A program made the position numbers and the translations under genes. The notes beneath the pieces are model-generated. The model saw nothing but the letters and a program-made list of their open reading frames with translations, ran no database searches and was not told the origin of the DNA. Of a stretch of DNA of 48,536 bases, positions 14,739 to 22,826 are shown piece after piece. The stretch is from Actinomadura sp. GC306 (GTDB lineage: Bacteria; Actinomycetota; Actinomycetes; Streptosporangiales; Streptosporangiaceae): NCBI RefSeq assembly GCF_004348665.1, contig NZ_SMKM01000016.1, forward strand, positions 1-48,536, written 5' to 3'. The stretch's first letter is position 1; every line of letters begins with the position of its first letter.

Positions 14739-15207
14739 CATCGAGATCGAGATGCGCGTCAACGGGACGCCGCGGCGCGCCGTCGTGCCGCCCCGGCTGA
14801 CGCTCGCCGACTTCCTGCGGGAGCGGTGCGGGCTCACCGGCACCCACCTCGGCTGCGAGCACGGCGTCTGCGGGGCGTGCACGGTCCTCGTAGCCGGCGA
14901 GGCCGTCCGCGCATGCCTGGTCTTCGCCGTCCAGGCCGACGGCGCGGAGATCACCACCATCGAGGGGATCGCCGCGGAGGACGGCGAGCTGTCCCCGGTG
15001 CAGTCCGCGTTCCGCGACCACCACGGCCTGCAGTGCGGCTTCTGCACCCCCGGATTCGTTGTCTCGGTCACCGCTTTTCTGCGCGACAACCCCGACCCCA
15101 CCGACGAGCAGATCCGCGAAGGGCTGTCCGGGAACCTGTGCCGCTGCACCGGGTACCAGGGGATCCTCGACGCCGTCCGCGCGGCGGCGCGGGAGGAGAC
15201 CGGATGA
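14731..15207 (+). CDS. 2Fe-2S small subunit of the molybdenum hydroxylase (CoxS-like)
   Basis: A 158-residue iron-sulphur subunit. The plant-type ferredoxin cluster is bound by C42, C47, C50 and C62 (GCEHGVCGAC). The second, helical-domain cluster is bound by C102, C105, C137 and C139 (QCGFCTPGF and LCRCTGYQ). The length is normal. It shuttles electrons from the molybdenum site to the FAD subunit. It is the last of the L-M-S set and is followed after 43 bp by the SDR at 15251, which may be co-transcribed. Confidence 0.96.
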   Translation: MPDIEIEMRVNGTPRRAVVPPRLTLADFLRERCGLTGTHLGCEHGVCGACTVLVAGEAVRACLVFAVQADGAEITTIEGIAAEDGELSPVQSAFRDHHGLQCGFCTPGFVVSVTAFLRDNPDPTDEQIREGLSGNLCRCTGYQGILDAVRAAAREETG

Positions 15208-15250
15208 CGCTTCGGAACACCCCGCTTCACCCACCCGAAACGAGGTAACG

Positions 15251-16087
15251 ATGGCTGGAAGGCTCGAAGGCAAGGTCGCCTTCATCACCGGGGCGGCGCG
15301 CGGCCAGGGCCGCGCCCACTGCGTCCGCATGGCCGCCGAGGGCGCGGACATCATCGCGATCGACGTCTGCAAGCAGATCGACACCGTGCCCATCCCCATG
15401 TCAACGCCGGAGGACCTCGACGAGACCGCGGCGCAGGTGAAGGCGCTGGGCCGGCGGATCGTCGCCGCCCAGGCCGACGTGCGCGACTACGAGGCGATGA
15501 AGGCCGTCGTGGACGACGGGGTGACCCAGTTCGGCCGGCTCGACATCGTCGTGGCCAACGCCGGGCTCGCGGCCGACGGCGCCCCCATCCAGGAGATGGA
15601 CGAGAAGCTGTGGCGCGACTCCATCGACGTCAACCTCACCGGGGCGTGGCTGACCGCCAAGGCGTCCGTCCCGCACATCATCGAGGGCGGCCGCGGCGGC
15701 GCGATCGTGCTGACCAGCTCCGTGGGCGGGCTGAAGGCCCACCCGTTCGTCGGCAACTACGTCTCGGGCAAGCACGGCATGGTCGGGCTCATGCGCACCC
15801 TGGCCGTGGAGCTGGCGGAGCACAGCATCAGGGTCAACTCCGTCCACCCCACCCAGGTGAACACGCCGATGATGATGAACGACCTCACCTACAAGATGTT
15901 CCGTCCCGACCTGGAGAACCCGACCCAGGACGACATCGCGCCGATCTCCAAGATGATGAACATGCTGCCCGTCCCGTGGGTGGAGGCGGAGGACATCGCC
16001 AACGCGGTGCTGTTCCTGGTGTCGGACGAGGCCCGCTACATCACCGGCGTGCCCCTGCCGGTCGACGCGGGCTCCATGCTGAAGTAA
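15251..16087 (+). CDS. Mycofactocin-coupled type SDR family oxidoreductase
   Basis: A 278-residue SDR. The motif TGAARGQG is at 13-20, with NAG in VVANAG, serine in LTSSVGG and catalytic YVSGK. The insertion after beta-2 (roughly 38-66, DVCKQIDTVPIPMSTPEDL), the GRAHC segment after the glycine loop and the C-terminal RYITGVPLPVDAGSMLK are typical of the mycofactocin-dependent SDR subfamily, which holds NAD tightly and passes electrons to the peptide-derived cofactor mycofactocin. No mycofactocin biosynthesis gene lies in the window. The substrate is probably a secondary alcohol intermediate; carveol or nicotine-type alcohols are known for relatives. Confidence 0.9.
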   Translation: MAGRLEGKVAFITGAARGQGRAHCVRMAAEGADIIAIDVCKQIDTVPIPMSTPEDLDETAAQVKALGRRIVAAQADVRDYEAMKAVVDDGVTQFGRLDIVVANAGLAADGAPIQEMDEKLWRDSIDVNLTGAWLTAKASVPHIIEGGRGGAIVLTSSVGGLKAHPFVGNYVSGKHGMVGLMRTLAVELAEHSIRVNSVHPTQVNTPMMMNDLTYKMFRPDLENPTQDDIAPISKMMNMLPVPWVEAEDIANAVLFLVSDEARYITGVPLPVDAGSMLK

Positions 16088-16107
16088 CCGGGCTCAAGCA
16101 GCCGGGC

Positions 16108-17301
16108 TCAAGTGGCCCGGCCGGGGCGGTTGCGGGGCAGGCCGAGGTGGCGTTCGGCGATGACGTCCCGCAGGATCTCGCTCGCCCCGCCGTAGATCGT
16201 GGTGACCACGGCGGCCCGGAAGTCGTGCTCGAACCGGCCTGCGGCGGGGGCCCCGGGCGCGCCGGGGGCCAGCACGCCCTCGGCGCCCAGGATGTCGAGG
16301 GCGTCGCTGTAGTGCCGCTGGGCCGCCTCGGTGAAGAAGAGCTTGCGCATCGTGCCCTGGATGCCCGGCACCCCGCCCTTGGCCGCGTCCCACTCCACCC
16401 AGTGGCCGAGGAGCCGGGTGACCTCCTTGTCCACGGCGATCCGGCCGATTCGCTCGGCCACCAGCGGATCGTCCAGGACGGCGGTCCCGTCGGGGCGGCG
16501 GGCCCCGCGCGCCCACGCGGCGAGCTCCGCGGCCAGCGCGGGCTTCTCGATCGACCCGGGGCCGCCGACGCCGCGCTCGTAGGTGAGCGCCACCTTCATG
16601 ACGCTCCAGCCGGAGTCGGCCTCGCCGATGAGCGCCGTCCCGGGGACGCGCACGCCGGTGTAGAAGGTGGCGTTGGTGACCTGGCCGCCGAGCGTGCGGA
16701 TCGGCCGGCGCTCGTATCCGGCGGCGTCGGTCGGGACGAGGAACAGCGACAGTCCCCGGTGCTTCGGGACGGCGGTGTTGGTCCGGGCGAGCACGAAGAC
16801 GTGGCTGCACACCTGCGCCGTGCTGGTGAACATCTTCTGGCCGTCGATCACCCACCCGTCGCCGTGCCTGACGGCCGTCGTCCTGGCCGCGGCCACGTCC
16901 GAGCCCGAGTCGGGCTCGCTGTACCCGAGCGCGACGAGCAGCTCGCCGCGCAGGGCGGCGGGCACGTACCGGCGCCGCTGCGCCTCGGTGCCGACGTGCA
17001 GGATCGTGCGCATCACCATGTACGTCGTCGACCAGCCGTCGACGTGCAGGTCCCGGCGGACGATCTCCTCGAAGACGGCGCGGGCGAAGCCGGGATCGAC
17101 GTCGCCGCCGCCGTACTCCGCCGGCCACCCGGCGGCGAGGATCCCGTCGCGCGCGAGCCGTTCGTGCAGCGCCGTGGTGTGGTGGCAGCCGCCGTCGCGC
17201 TGCTCGGCGGCCCACTCGGGGCGCACGTTGGCGTCGGCCCAGGCGCGGGCCGCGTCCCGGTGCTCGGCGAGCCGGTCGGACTCCCAGAAGTCCATGGTCA
17301 T
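16108..17301 (-). CDS. Acyl-CoA dehydrogenase, large-type partner of an ACAD pair
   Basis: A 397-residue ACAD. The N-terminal helical domain holds GWPAEYGGGDV. The FAD/substrate motif is ALGYSEPDSGSDVAAART and the beta-domain contains WVIDGQKMFTS. The C-terminus ends IYGGASEILRDVIAERHLGLPR. It lacks an obvious catalytic glutamate of the HGGxGYTxE type, which is present in its partner at 17298. This division of labour is typical of heterotetrameric (alpha2beta2) ACADs known from steroid side-chain catabolism, such as ChsE1-ChsE2. The ATG at 17301 overlaps the partner's stop (ATGA); ATG at 17295, which has better spacing from GAGAGGGG, is an alternative. The substrate is unknown. Confidence 0.92.
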   Translation of the reverse strand: MTMDFWESDRLAEHRDAARAWADANVRPEWAAEQRDGGCHHTTALHERLARDGILAAGWPAEYGGGDVDPGFARAVFEEIVRRDLHVDGWSTTYMVMRTILHVGTEAQRRRYVPAALRGELLVALGYSEPDSGSDVAAARTTAVRHGDGWVIDGQKMFTSTAQVCSHVFVLARTNTAVPKHRGLSLFLVPTDAAGYERRPIRTLGGQVTNATFYTGVRVPGTALIGEADSGWSVMKVALTYERGVGGPGSIEKPALAAELAAWARGARRPDGTAVLDDPLVAERIGRIAVDKEVTRLLGHWVEWDAAKGGVPGIQGTMRKLFFTEAAQRHYSDALDILGAEGVLAPGAPGAPAAGRFEHDFRAAVVTTIYGGASEILRDVIAERHLGLPRNRPGRAT

Positions 17302-18341
17302 GCCCCTCTCGTGTCGCCGGTTGCGAGGTCGTGCAGGCGGTGCGGCAGTTCCGCGTACGCGGCCCTGGGGTCTCCGGCCACCAGCGGCCACGCCTTCGCG
17401 CGCCGGAAGTAGAGCTGGACGTCGTATTCGAGGGTGTAGCCGTAGCCGCCGTGGAAGTGCAGGCTGTCGGACGCCGTCCTGAACGCGGTCTCCGCCGCGA
17501 ACAGGAACGCCATCGTGGCGAGCACGCCGGCCTTGGCGAGCCCGGCGTCGTGCGCCCACGCCGCCTCGTAGGCGAGCAGCCGCGCGCCCTCGATGGCGGT
17601 CGCGTTGTCGGCCAGCCGGTGCTGGACGGTCTGGAACCCGGCGACGGGGACGCCGAACGCCCGGCGGTCGAGGGCGTAGTCCCGGCCGAGGCCGAGGGCC
17701 TCGGCGGCGAGCCCGGCGAGCGCCGCCGCGGTGAGCGCCTGCCAGTGGTGGACGGCCCGGCGGTGCGCGGCGAGGGCCGCCGGCCCGGTCGCGAGCACGG
17801 TCGTCTCCCCCGGTTCCAGGCGGCGGTCGGCGACGGGCATGGAACCGAGATTGGGGACGGCGGGCACCGGGCCGGCCGTCCGCACCGCCACGAGTTCCCC
17901 GTCCCGTAGTGCGATGACGAGATCCGCGACCGCGCCCGCCGGTACGAGCCGGGCGACGTCCGCCTCGGCCGGGCGGAGCGCCACCGTGGCCAGGAGCTCG
18001 CCAGCGACGGCGGCGGCCACCAGCGGCTCCGGGACCGCGTCCGCCGGGAGCGCGGCGAGGAGGGTGGTGGCGACGGCCGTCTCGATCAGCGGGACCGGCG
18101 CCAGCGACCGGCCGAGGGCCTCGGCGGCGATGGCCAGCTCCACGAGGCCGGCGCCGCCCCCGCCCCGGTCCTCGGGGACGGCCATCGAACCGAGGCCCGT
18201 CTCCACCGCCTTGCGCCACAGGGCGGCGTCGAAGCCGAGGGGCTCGGCCGCCCGCACGACCGCGGGGGGCGACTCCTTCTGGAAGAACTCGCGCAGGGCG
18301 GCGCGCAGCGCCTCCTGCTCGGCGGTGGGATCCAGGTTCAT
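17298..18341 (-). CDS. Acyl-CoA dehydrogenase, small-type partner with catalytic Glu
   Basis: A 347-residue ACAD that starts MNLDPTAEQEALRAALREFF. The N-terminal domain has VPEDRGGGGAGLVE, and the C-terminal helical domain RRAFGVPVAGFQTVQHRLAD and HFHGGYGYTLEYDVQLYFRRAK. The latter carries the glutamate at the position of the catalytic base. The middle beta-domain is short and lacks the SEPDAGSD-type loop seen in the partner. It most likely forms a heteromer with 16108. GAGAGGGT precedes the ATG at 18341. An upstream motif A site at 18363 probably controls the pair. Confidence 0.92.
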   Translation of the reverse strand: MNLDPTAEQEALRAALREFFQKESPPAVVRAAEPLGFDAALWRKAVETGLGSMAVPEDRGGGGAGLVELAIAAEALGRSLAPVPLIETAVATTLLAALPADAVPEPLVAAAVAGELLATVALRPAEADVARLVPAGAVADLVIALRDGELVAVRTAGPVPAVPNLGSMPVADRRLEPGETTVLATGPAALAAHRRAVHHWQALTAAALAGLAAEALGLGRDYALDRRAFGVPVAGFQTVQHRLADNATAIEGARLLAYEAAWAHDAGLAKAGVLATMAFLFAAETAFRTASDSLHFHGGYGYTLEYDVQLYFRRAKAWPLVAGDPRAAYAELPHRLHDLATGDTRGA

Positions 18342-18351
18342 GATGGTCACC

Positions 18352-18377
18352 CTCTCAATTTTGAGAGTACCATTCTC
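18352..18377. promoter_or_regulatory. Motif A operator plus nested inverted repeat upstream of the ACAD pair
   Basis: GAGAGTACCATTCTC at 18363-18377 is motif A with one arm mismatch, followed by GC. CTCTCAATTTTGAGAG at 18352-18367 is a separate inverted repeat with 7-bp arms that overlaps its left half, giving a two-symmetry arrangement like that at 5607. It lies 10-36 bp before the ACAD ATG. Confidence 0.6.
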
Positions 18378-18423
18378 GCCCGCCGAACCCGCCGGGGCCA
18401 CCGCGGAGGCGCCCTATTATGAA

Positions 18424-18437
18424 AGTAGGCGCACACT
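18424..18437. promoter_or_regulatory. Motif B operator upstream of the second TetR gene
   Basis: AGTAGGCGCACACT fits the pattern AGYG-ARCGYW-CACT found at 24601, 26914, 39285 and 41874, with A and G changes in the left half. TATTAT at 18415-18420, just upstream, is a plausible -10. It sits 44 bp before the TetR GTG, as expected for autoregulation. Confidence 0.55.
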
Positions 18438-18480
18438 CACCTGCGCCCGGACGTCGGAGAAGACGAGGAGAATAGATCCC

Positions 18481-19164
18481 GTGAGCGAGTCGGCAACGAC
18501 GGCGGCCGCCGCGCCCGCCGGTGAAGCGCCGCGCCCGCGCCGGCGTCTCACCGCCCAGGCCCGCAAGAGCTCGATCCTGGCCGCCGCCCGGCGGGCGTTC
18601 ACCGAGACCGGCGACATGAACGGCACCACGATCAAGGTGATCGCCGAGCACAGCGGCATCAGCGAGGGCGTGATCTACCGCCACTTCGAGAGCAAGGACC
18701 AGCTCTTCTTCGAGGCCGTCGTCGAGCCGCTCAAGAAGGCCGTGGACGACCTCGTCGCCGCCACCGCCGACATCGACCGGGACGAGCCGCTGACGCCCGA
18801 GCGCCAGGTCAGCACGATGGAGGGCCTGTACCGGCAGCTCGTCTCGACGCTGGTGGAGATCCTGCCGCTGCTCGGCCTCGTGCTGTTCGGCGACCCCGAG
18901 GTGGCCCGCCGGTTCTACCGGGAGAACTTCGCGGTCGCCATGGACCGGCTCGCCGAGGCGTGGCGCGAGGTCGAGGACAGGTACGGCTTCCCGTTCGAGT
19001 CCCCGGACGTCTCCGCCCGCGCGGTGATGGGCATCGCGCTCGTCCTCGCCCTGGAGAGCCGCCACCGCGGCAAGTTCGACCGCGACCGCGCGATCGCCCT
19101 GATCAGCGAGGGCACCGTGAAGGGCTTCTTCCCGGCCCTCGAACCCGAGCGCCGGCGGTCCTGA
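18481..19164 (+). CDS. TetR/AcrR-family transcriptional regulator, second copy
   Basis: A 227-residue regulator. An N-terminal Ala/Pro/Arg-rich tail of about 25 residues precedes the DNA-binding domain ARKSSILAAARRAFTETG, with the helix-turn-helix TIKVIAEHSGISEGVIYRHF and ESKDQLFFEAV. The C-terminal half is helical with no known ligand motif. GTG at 18481 is supported by GAGGAG 11 bp upstream. The promoter contains a motif B site rather than motif A, and motif B continues through the following 23 kb. I infer that this protein binds motif B and represses the second block and itself. It is unlike the TetR at 3993 outside the HTH. Confidence 0.93.
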   Translation: MSESATTAAAAPAGEAPRPRRRLTAQARKSSILAAARRAFTETGDMNGTTIKVIAEHSGISEGVIYRHFESKDQLFFEAVVEPLKKAVDDLVAATADIDRDEPLTPERQVSTMEGLYRQLVSTLVEILPLLGLVLFGDPEVARRFYRENFAVAMDRLAEAWREVEDRYGFPFESPDVSARAVMGIALVLALESRHRGKFDRDRAIALISEGTVKGFFPALEPERRRS

Positions 19165-19179
19165 CCCCGGCCCGCCCGG

Positions 19180-20367
19180 CTACGCCGGGGCGGGGACGTC
19201 GAGGACGAGCGCCGTGGCCATCCCGCCGCCCGCGCACATGGCGGCCACGCCCGTGCCGCCGCCGCGCCGGCGCAGCTCGTGCACGAGCGTCAGCACCATC
19301 CGGGTGCCGGTCATCGCGATGGGATGCCCCAGGCTGCAGCCGCTGCCGAGGACGTTCACCGCCTCCTCGTCCAGCTTGAGCCCGCGGGTCGCGGCGATGC
19401 TCACGGAGGCGAACGCCTCGTTGATCTCCCAGAGCGCCACGTCCCCGGCCGACAGGCCCGCGCGGTCCAGCGCCTTGGGGATGGCGACGAGCGGCGCCAG
19501 GCCGGTCTCCGCGGGCGGCACCCCGGCCGACGCCCAGGCCCGCACCACCGCCAGCGGCTCCAGCCCGCGCTCCCGCGCGAAGTCCCCGCCGGTCACGACC
19601 ACCGCCGCCGCGCCGTCGTTGACGCCGGCCGAGTTCCCGGCGGTGATGCTGAAGCCCTCGATCTCCGGGTGGATGGGCTTCAGCGAGGCGAGCTTCTCCA
19701 GGGTGGACGTCCGCCTCGGGTGCTCGTCGGCCGCGAACGTGAACCGCGTCCCGTCGCGCCGGGTCACCTCGACCGGGACGATCTCCTCCTCGAACGCGCC
19801 CGCGTCGATCCCCGCGACGGCGCGCTGATGCGAGCGGTAGGCCCAGGCGTCCATCTCCTCGCGGCCGATGCCCGCCTTGACCGCGGCGTTCCAGCCGACC
19901 GTGATCGTCATGTCCCGGATGGGGGCGTCGGGGGTCTCCGGGTGGCTCGGCGAGAGCCAGTCGTCCTGCCACTCGTCCGTCCCGGGGACGCGCCGGCGGA
20001 CCTTCGGGGAGGTCGAGCTGGACTGCACCCCGCCCGCCACGACGACGCGGTCCATGCCCGCCATGACCGACGCGGCGGCGCTCTGAAGCGAGGCGAGCCC
20101 GGACGCGCAGTGCCGGTTGTGGGCGATGCCCGGCGCGTTCACCAGCCCGGCCTCGATCGCGGCGTAGCGGCCGACGGCCCCGCCGCCGTAGAGCGACTCG
20201 CCGAGGACGACGTCGTCGACCAGCTCGGCCTCGATGCCCGACCGCCGGACGGCCTCGGCGACCGCCGCCGTCCCGAGCGACAGCGCGTCGACGTCGGCCA
20301 GCGACCCCTTGAAGGCGGTCCCGATCGGGGTGCGGGCACCTGCGACGATCACGGCCTCACGGCTCAT
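19180..20367 (-). CDS. Thiolase (acetyl-CoA acyltransferase)
   Basis: A 395-residue thiolase with the full catalytic set: nucleophile C87 (NRHCASGLAS), H348 (GSGCSLGHPIAMTGTRM) and C378 (AMCAGGGM). Other marks are the N-terminal ARTPIGTAFKGSL, GNSAGVNDGAAAVVV and NEAFA. It cleaves a 3-ketoacyl-CoA with CoA, the last step of a beta-oxidation round. It is convergent with the TetR gene (15-bp gap) and divergent from the alpha/beta hydrolase at 20444; a partial operator-like sequence lies in the latter spacer. Confidence 0.96.
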   Translation of the reverse strand: MSREAVIVAGARTPIGTAFKGSLADVDALSLGTAAVAEAVRRSGIEAELVDDVVLGESLYGGGAVGRYAAIEAGLVNAPGIAHNRHCASGLASLQSAAASVMAGMDRVVVAGGVQSSSTSPKVRRRVPGTDEWQDDWLSPSHPETPDAPIRDMTITVGWNAAVKAGIGREEMDAWAYRSHQRAVAGIDAGAFEEEIVPVEVTRRDGTRFTFAADEHPRRTSTLEKLASLKPIHPEIEGFSITAGNSAGVNDGAAAVVVTGGDFARERGLEPLAVVRAWASAGVPPAETGLAPLVAIPKALDRAGLSAGDVALWEINEAFASVSIAATRGLKLDEEAVNVLGSGCSLGHPIAMTGTRMVLTLVHELRRRGGGTGVAAMCAGGGMATALVLDVPAPA

Positions 20368-20398
20368 GGCGGGCTCCGTTCCGTCCGGATTCCATAAC

Positions 20399-20413
20399 TG
20401 AGTGAGTATTCTC
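20399..20413. promoter_or_regulatory. Partial motif A/B-like site in the thiolase-hydrolase divergent spacer
   Basis: The stretch TGAGTGAGTATTCTC ends in the ATTCTC half of motif A, and its left part contains AGTGAG, the left half of motif B. It is 32 bp before the thiolase ATG and 31 bp before the hydrolase ATG. Either regulator, both or neither could bind. Confidence 0.35.
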
Positions 20414-20443
20414 TTTCCTCGTTCCGCATAGTAACTTCGGCCC

Positions 20444-21319
20444 ATGGCGTCGGCAACGGTGAACGGCCTCGCGATCGGCTACGAGGTGCTCGGCGAGCGC
20501 GGCCGGCCGTGGGTGCTGACCCCCGGCGGCCGGGACGGCAGGGACACCCCCGGCCTGCGCGAACTGGCCGCCGCGCTGGCGGAGCGCGGGAACCGGGTGC
20601 TCATCTGGGACCGCCCGAACACCGGCGAGTCCGACGTGTGCTTCACGGGGGCGTCCGAGTCCGCGATGCAGGCCGACGTCCTGGCGGGACTGCTCGCGCA
20701 CCTGGACATGGCGCCCGCGGTGATCGCCGGCGGGTCCGGCGGATCGCGCGTCTCGCTGCTGGCGGCGGCGCGGCACCGGGAGGCCGCCGCGGCGCTCGCC
20801 GTGTGGTGGATCAGCGGCGGCGTCTTCGGGCTGCTGAGCATCGCGAACCACTACTGCGGCGCCTCGGTCCGGGCGGCGTGGCAGGGCGGCATGGAGGCCG
20901 TCGCCGCACTGCCCGAATGGGCCGGGGTCATCGAGCGGAACCCCGCCAACCGGCGGCGCTTCCTGGAGACCGACCCGGCGGAGTTCATCGCGACGCTAGA
21001 ACGGTGGATGGCCGCGTACTGCCCCCGTGACGGCGAACTGGTGCCCGGCCTGCCGGACGCGGACGCCTCCGCCCTCGTTCTTCCCGCGCTGGTGCTCCGC
21101 AGCGGCGCGAGCGACATCCACCATCGGCGCGAGACCTCCGAGCACGTCGCGAAGCTGCTGCCGAACGCCCGGCTCGCCGAGCCTCCGTGGGGCGACACGG
21201 AGTGGCACGAGCGGCAGGCGGCGCGCACGGCGGGCACGGCTCCCGGCCTGTTCGTCCGCTGGCCGCTGCTCGCGCCGATGCTGCACGAGTGGGCCGCCGA
21301 CGTCCTCCCGGCCTCCTGA
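20444..21319 (+). CDS. Alpha/beta-fold hydrolase
   Basis: A 291-residue hydrolase. The fold shows VLTPGGRDGRDTPGLRELAAAL (oxyanion-hole region), LIWDRPNTGESDV and the nucleophile elbow GGSGGSR with S98. A late ALVLRSGASDIHHRRETSEHVA supplies the usual acid-loop region, and a histidine in WGDTEWHER may complete the triad. It resembles the MhpC/lactone-hydrolase type. It could hydrolyse a ring-cleavage product, ester or CoA-thioester. It is followed 11 bp later by an acyl-CoA ligase, so hydrolysis to a free acid and then CoA activation is a plausible order. Confidence 0.88.
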   Translation: MASATVNGLAIGYEVLGERGRPWVLTPGGRDGRDTPGLRELAAALAERGNRVLIWDRPNTGESDVCFTGASESAMQADVLAGLLAHLDMAPAVIAGGSGGSRVSLLAAARHREAAAALAVWWISGGVFGLLSIANHYCGASVRAAWQGGMEAVAALPEWAGVIERNPANRRRFLETDPAEFIATLERWMAAYCPRDGELVPGLPDADASALVLPALVLRSGASDIHHRRETSEHVAKLLPNARLAEPPWGDTEWHERQAARTAGTAPGLFVRWPLLAPMLHEWAADVLPAS

Positions 21320-21330
21320 AAGGACGGCAC

Positions 21331-22812
21331 GTGGCAGCGGAGATCAGCATCGCGCGACGGATCCGCGACCTGGCGGAGGAGCAGCCGGACCGGGTCGTGC
21401 TCCACCACCTGGGGCCGGACGGCGGCGAGACCGCGTTCACCTGGCGGGACCTGGAGCGGCGCTCCGCCCTGCTCGCGGGTGAGCTCGCCTCGCGCGGGCT
21501 GGGCCACGGCGACCGGCTCGGCATCGCGCTGCGCAACTCGCCGCGGTTCACGCTCAGCGCGCTCGCCGCGTGGCGGCTCGGCGCGGTGCCGGTGCCCGTC
21601 CGGTGGGACGTGCCCGGCTGGGAACTGGAGCGGCTGCGCGAGGTCATCGACCCGAAGGTCCACCTAGCCGAGGACGACGCCGGCTGGATCGACGCCGTGT
21701 GCATGGGCGCGACGGCGAACCTCGCCCCGCCCGGGCTGCACGAACTGCCCGACGTGGTCGCGCCCTATCTGAACGGCATCTGCAGCAGCGGCTCGACCGG
21801 CATCCCGAAGGTCATCCTCAGCGCGCGGCCCGCCCTGTTCGACCCGGCGTACGGCGCGCCGATCATGGACATGTGGGACCCGGTCCCCCGGCCGCAGCGC
21901 ATCCTGGTCCTGGCACCGATGTACCACGCCAACGGGTTCACGGCGCTGTTCAGCCTCCTCGCGGGGGACGAACTCGTCGTCCTCGGCGGGTTCGACGCCG
22001 CCCGCGCCGCCGACGCGGTCGAGCGGCACCGGATCTCGACGTTCACCGCCACGCCGACGATGCTGCAGCGCATCGCCGACCTGCCCGGCATCGACGGCCG
22101 CGACCTTTCGAGCCTGCGGTTCGTCCTGCAGGGCGCGGCGCCGATGCCGCCGTCCCTCGTCCACCGGTGGGCCGGGCTGATCGGCGCGGAGCGCCTCGTG
22201 ATGGCGTACGGGATGACCGAGGGCCTGGGCATCACCGCGCTGCGCGGCGACGAGTGGATGGCGCACCCGGGCAGCGTCGGCCGGGGGCTGCGCGGCACCG
22301 AGCTGCGCATCCTCGACGCCGCCGGAGCCCCCGTCCCGGACGGCGGGATCGGCGAGATCTACCTGCGGTCCCCGGCCTACCACGGCTACCGGTACGTGGG
22401 CGACGCGCCCCGCCTGAAGGGCACCGACGACGGCTTCCAGACCGCCGGGGACATGGGGTACCTCGACGGCGACGGCTACCTCCACCTCGTCGACCGGCGG
22501 GTCGACATGATCGTGACGGGCGGCGCGAACGTCTTCCCGGCCGAGGTCGAGGCCGCCCTCATCGACCATCCCGCCATCGCCGACGTCGTCGTCATCGGGC
22601 TGCGCGACCCGGAGTGGGGCCGCCGGGTGCACGCCGTGATCGAGCCCGCCGATCCCGCCGCGCCGCCCGCGCACCGGGAGGTCGTCGCCTACGCCAAGGA
22701 GCGGCTGGCGCCCTACAAGGTGCCGAAGACGGTCGAGATCGTGGCGGCGATCCCCCGCAGCGCCGCCACGAAGGTCAACCGCGGCGCGCTCGTCGCGGCC
22801 CGCGGCGGCTGA
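21331..22812 (+). CDS. AMP-forming acyl-CoA synthetase/ligase, second copy
   Basis: A 493-residue ANL enzyme. The P-loop is CSSGSTGIPKVIL, A5 is AYGMTEGLGIT, the hinge is GDMGYLDGDGYLHLVDRR and the A8 loop VDMIVTGGANVFPAEVE. The C-terminal lysine region reads RSAATKVNRGALV, where the lysine is present but the normal PxxxxGK is altered to SAATK. GTG at 21331 has AAAGGA in front of it. The gene forms a unit with the hydrolase at 20444. It is only distantly similar to the ligase at 6469, so the two probably take different acids. Confidence 0.93.
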   Translation: MAAEISIARRIRDLAEEQPDRVVLHHLGPDGGETAFTWRDLERRSALLAGELASRGLGHGDRLGIALRNSPRFTLSALAAWRLGAVPVPVRWDVPGWELERLREVIDPKVHLAEDDAGWIDAVCMGATANLAPPGLHELPDVVAPYLNGICSSGSTGIPKVILSARPALFDPAYGAPIMDMWDPVPRPQRILVLAPMYHANGFTALFSLLAGDELVVLGGFDAARAADAVERHRISTFTATPTMLQRIADLPGIDGRDLSSLRFVLQGAAPMPPSLVHRWAGLIGAERLVMAYGMTEGLGITALRGDEWMAHPGSVGRGLRGTELRILDAAGAPVPDGGIGEIYLRSPAYHGYRYVGDAPRLKGTDDGFQTAGDMGYLDGDGYLHLVDRRVDMIVTGGANVFPAEVEAALIDHPAIADVVVIGLRDPEWGRRVHAVIEPADPAAPPAHREVVAYAKERLAPYKVPKTVEIVAAIPRSAATKVNRGALVAARGG

Positions 22813-22826
22813 GCGGGGAGCCCCGC

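Noticed and set aside
11539-15207. Carbon monoxide dehydrogenase (CoxLMS)
   Set aside because: The large subunit has AYRGPW at the active loop, not VAYRCSFR of form I enzymes, so CO oxidation is not supported.
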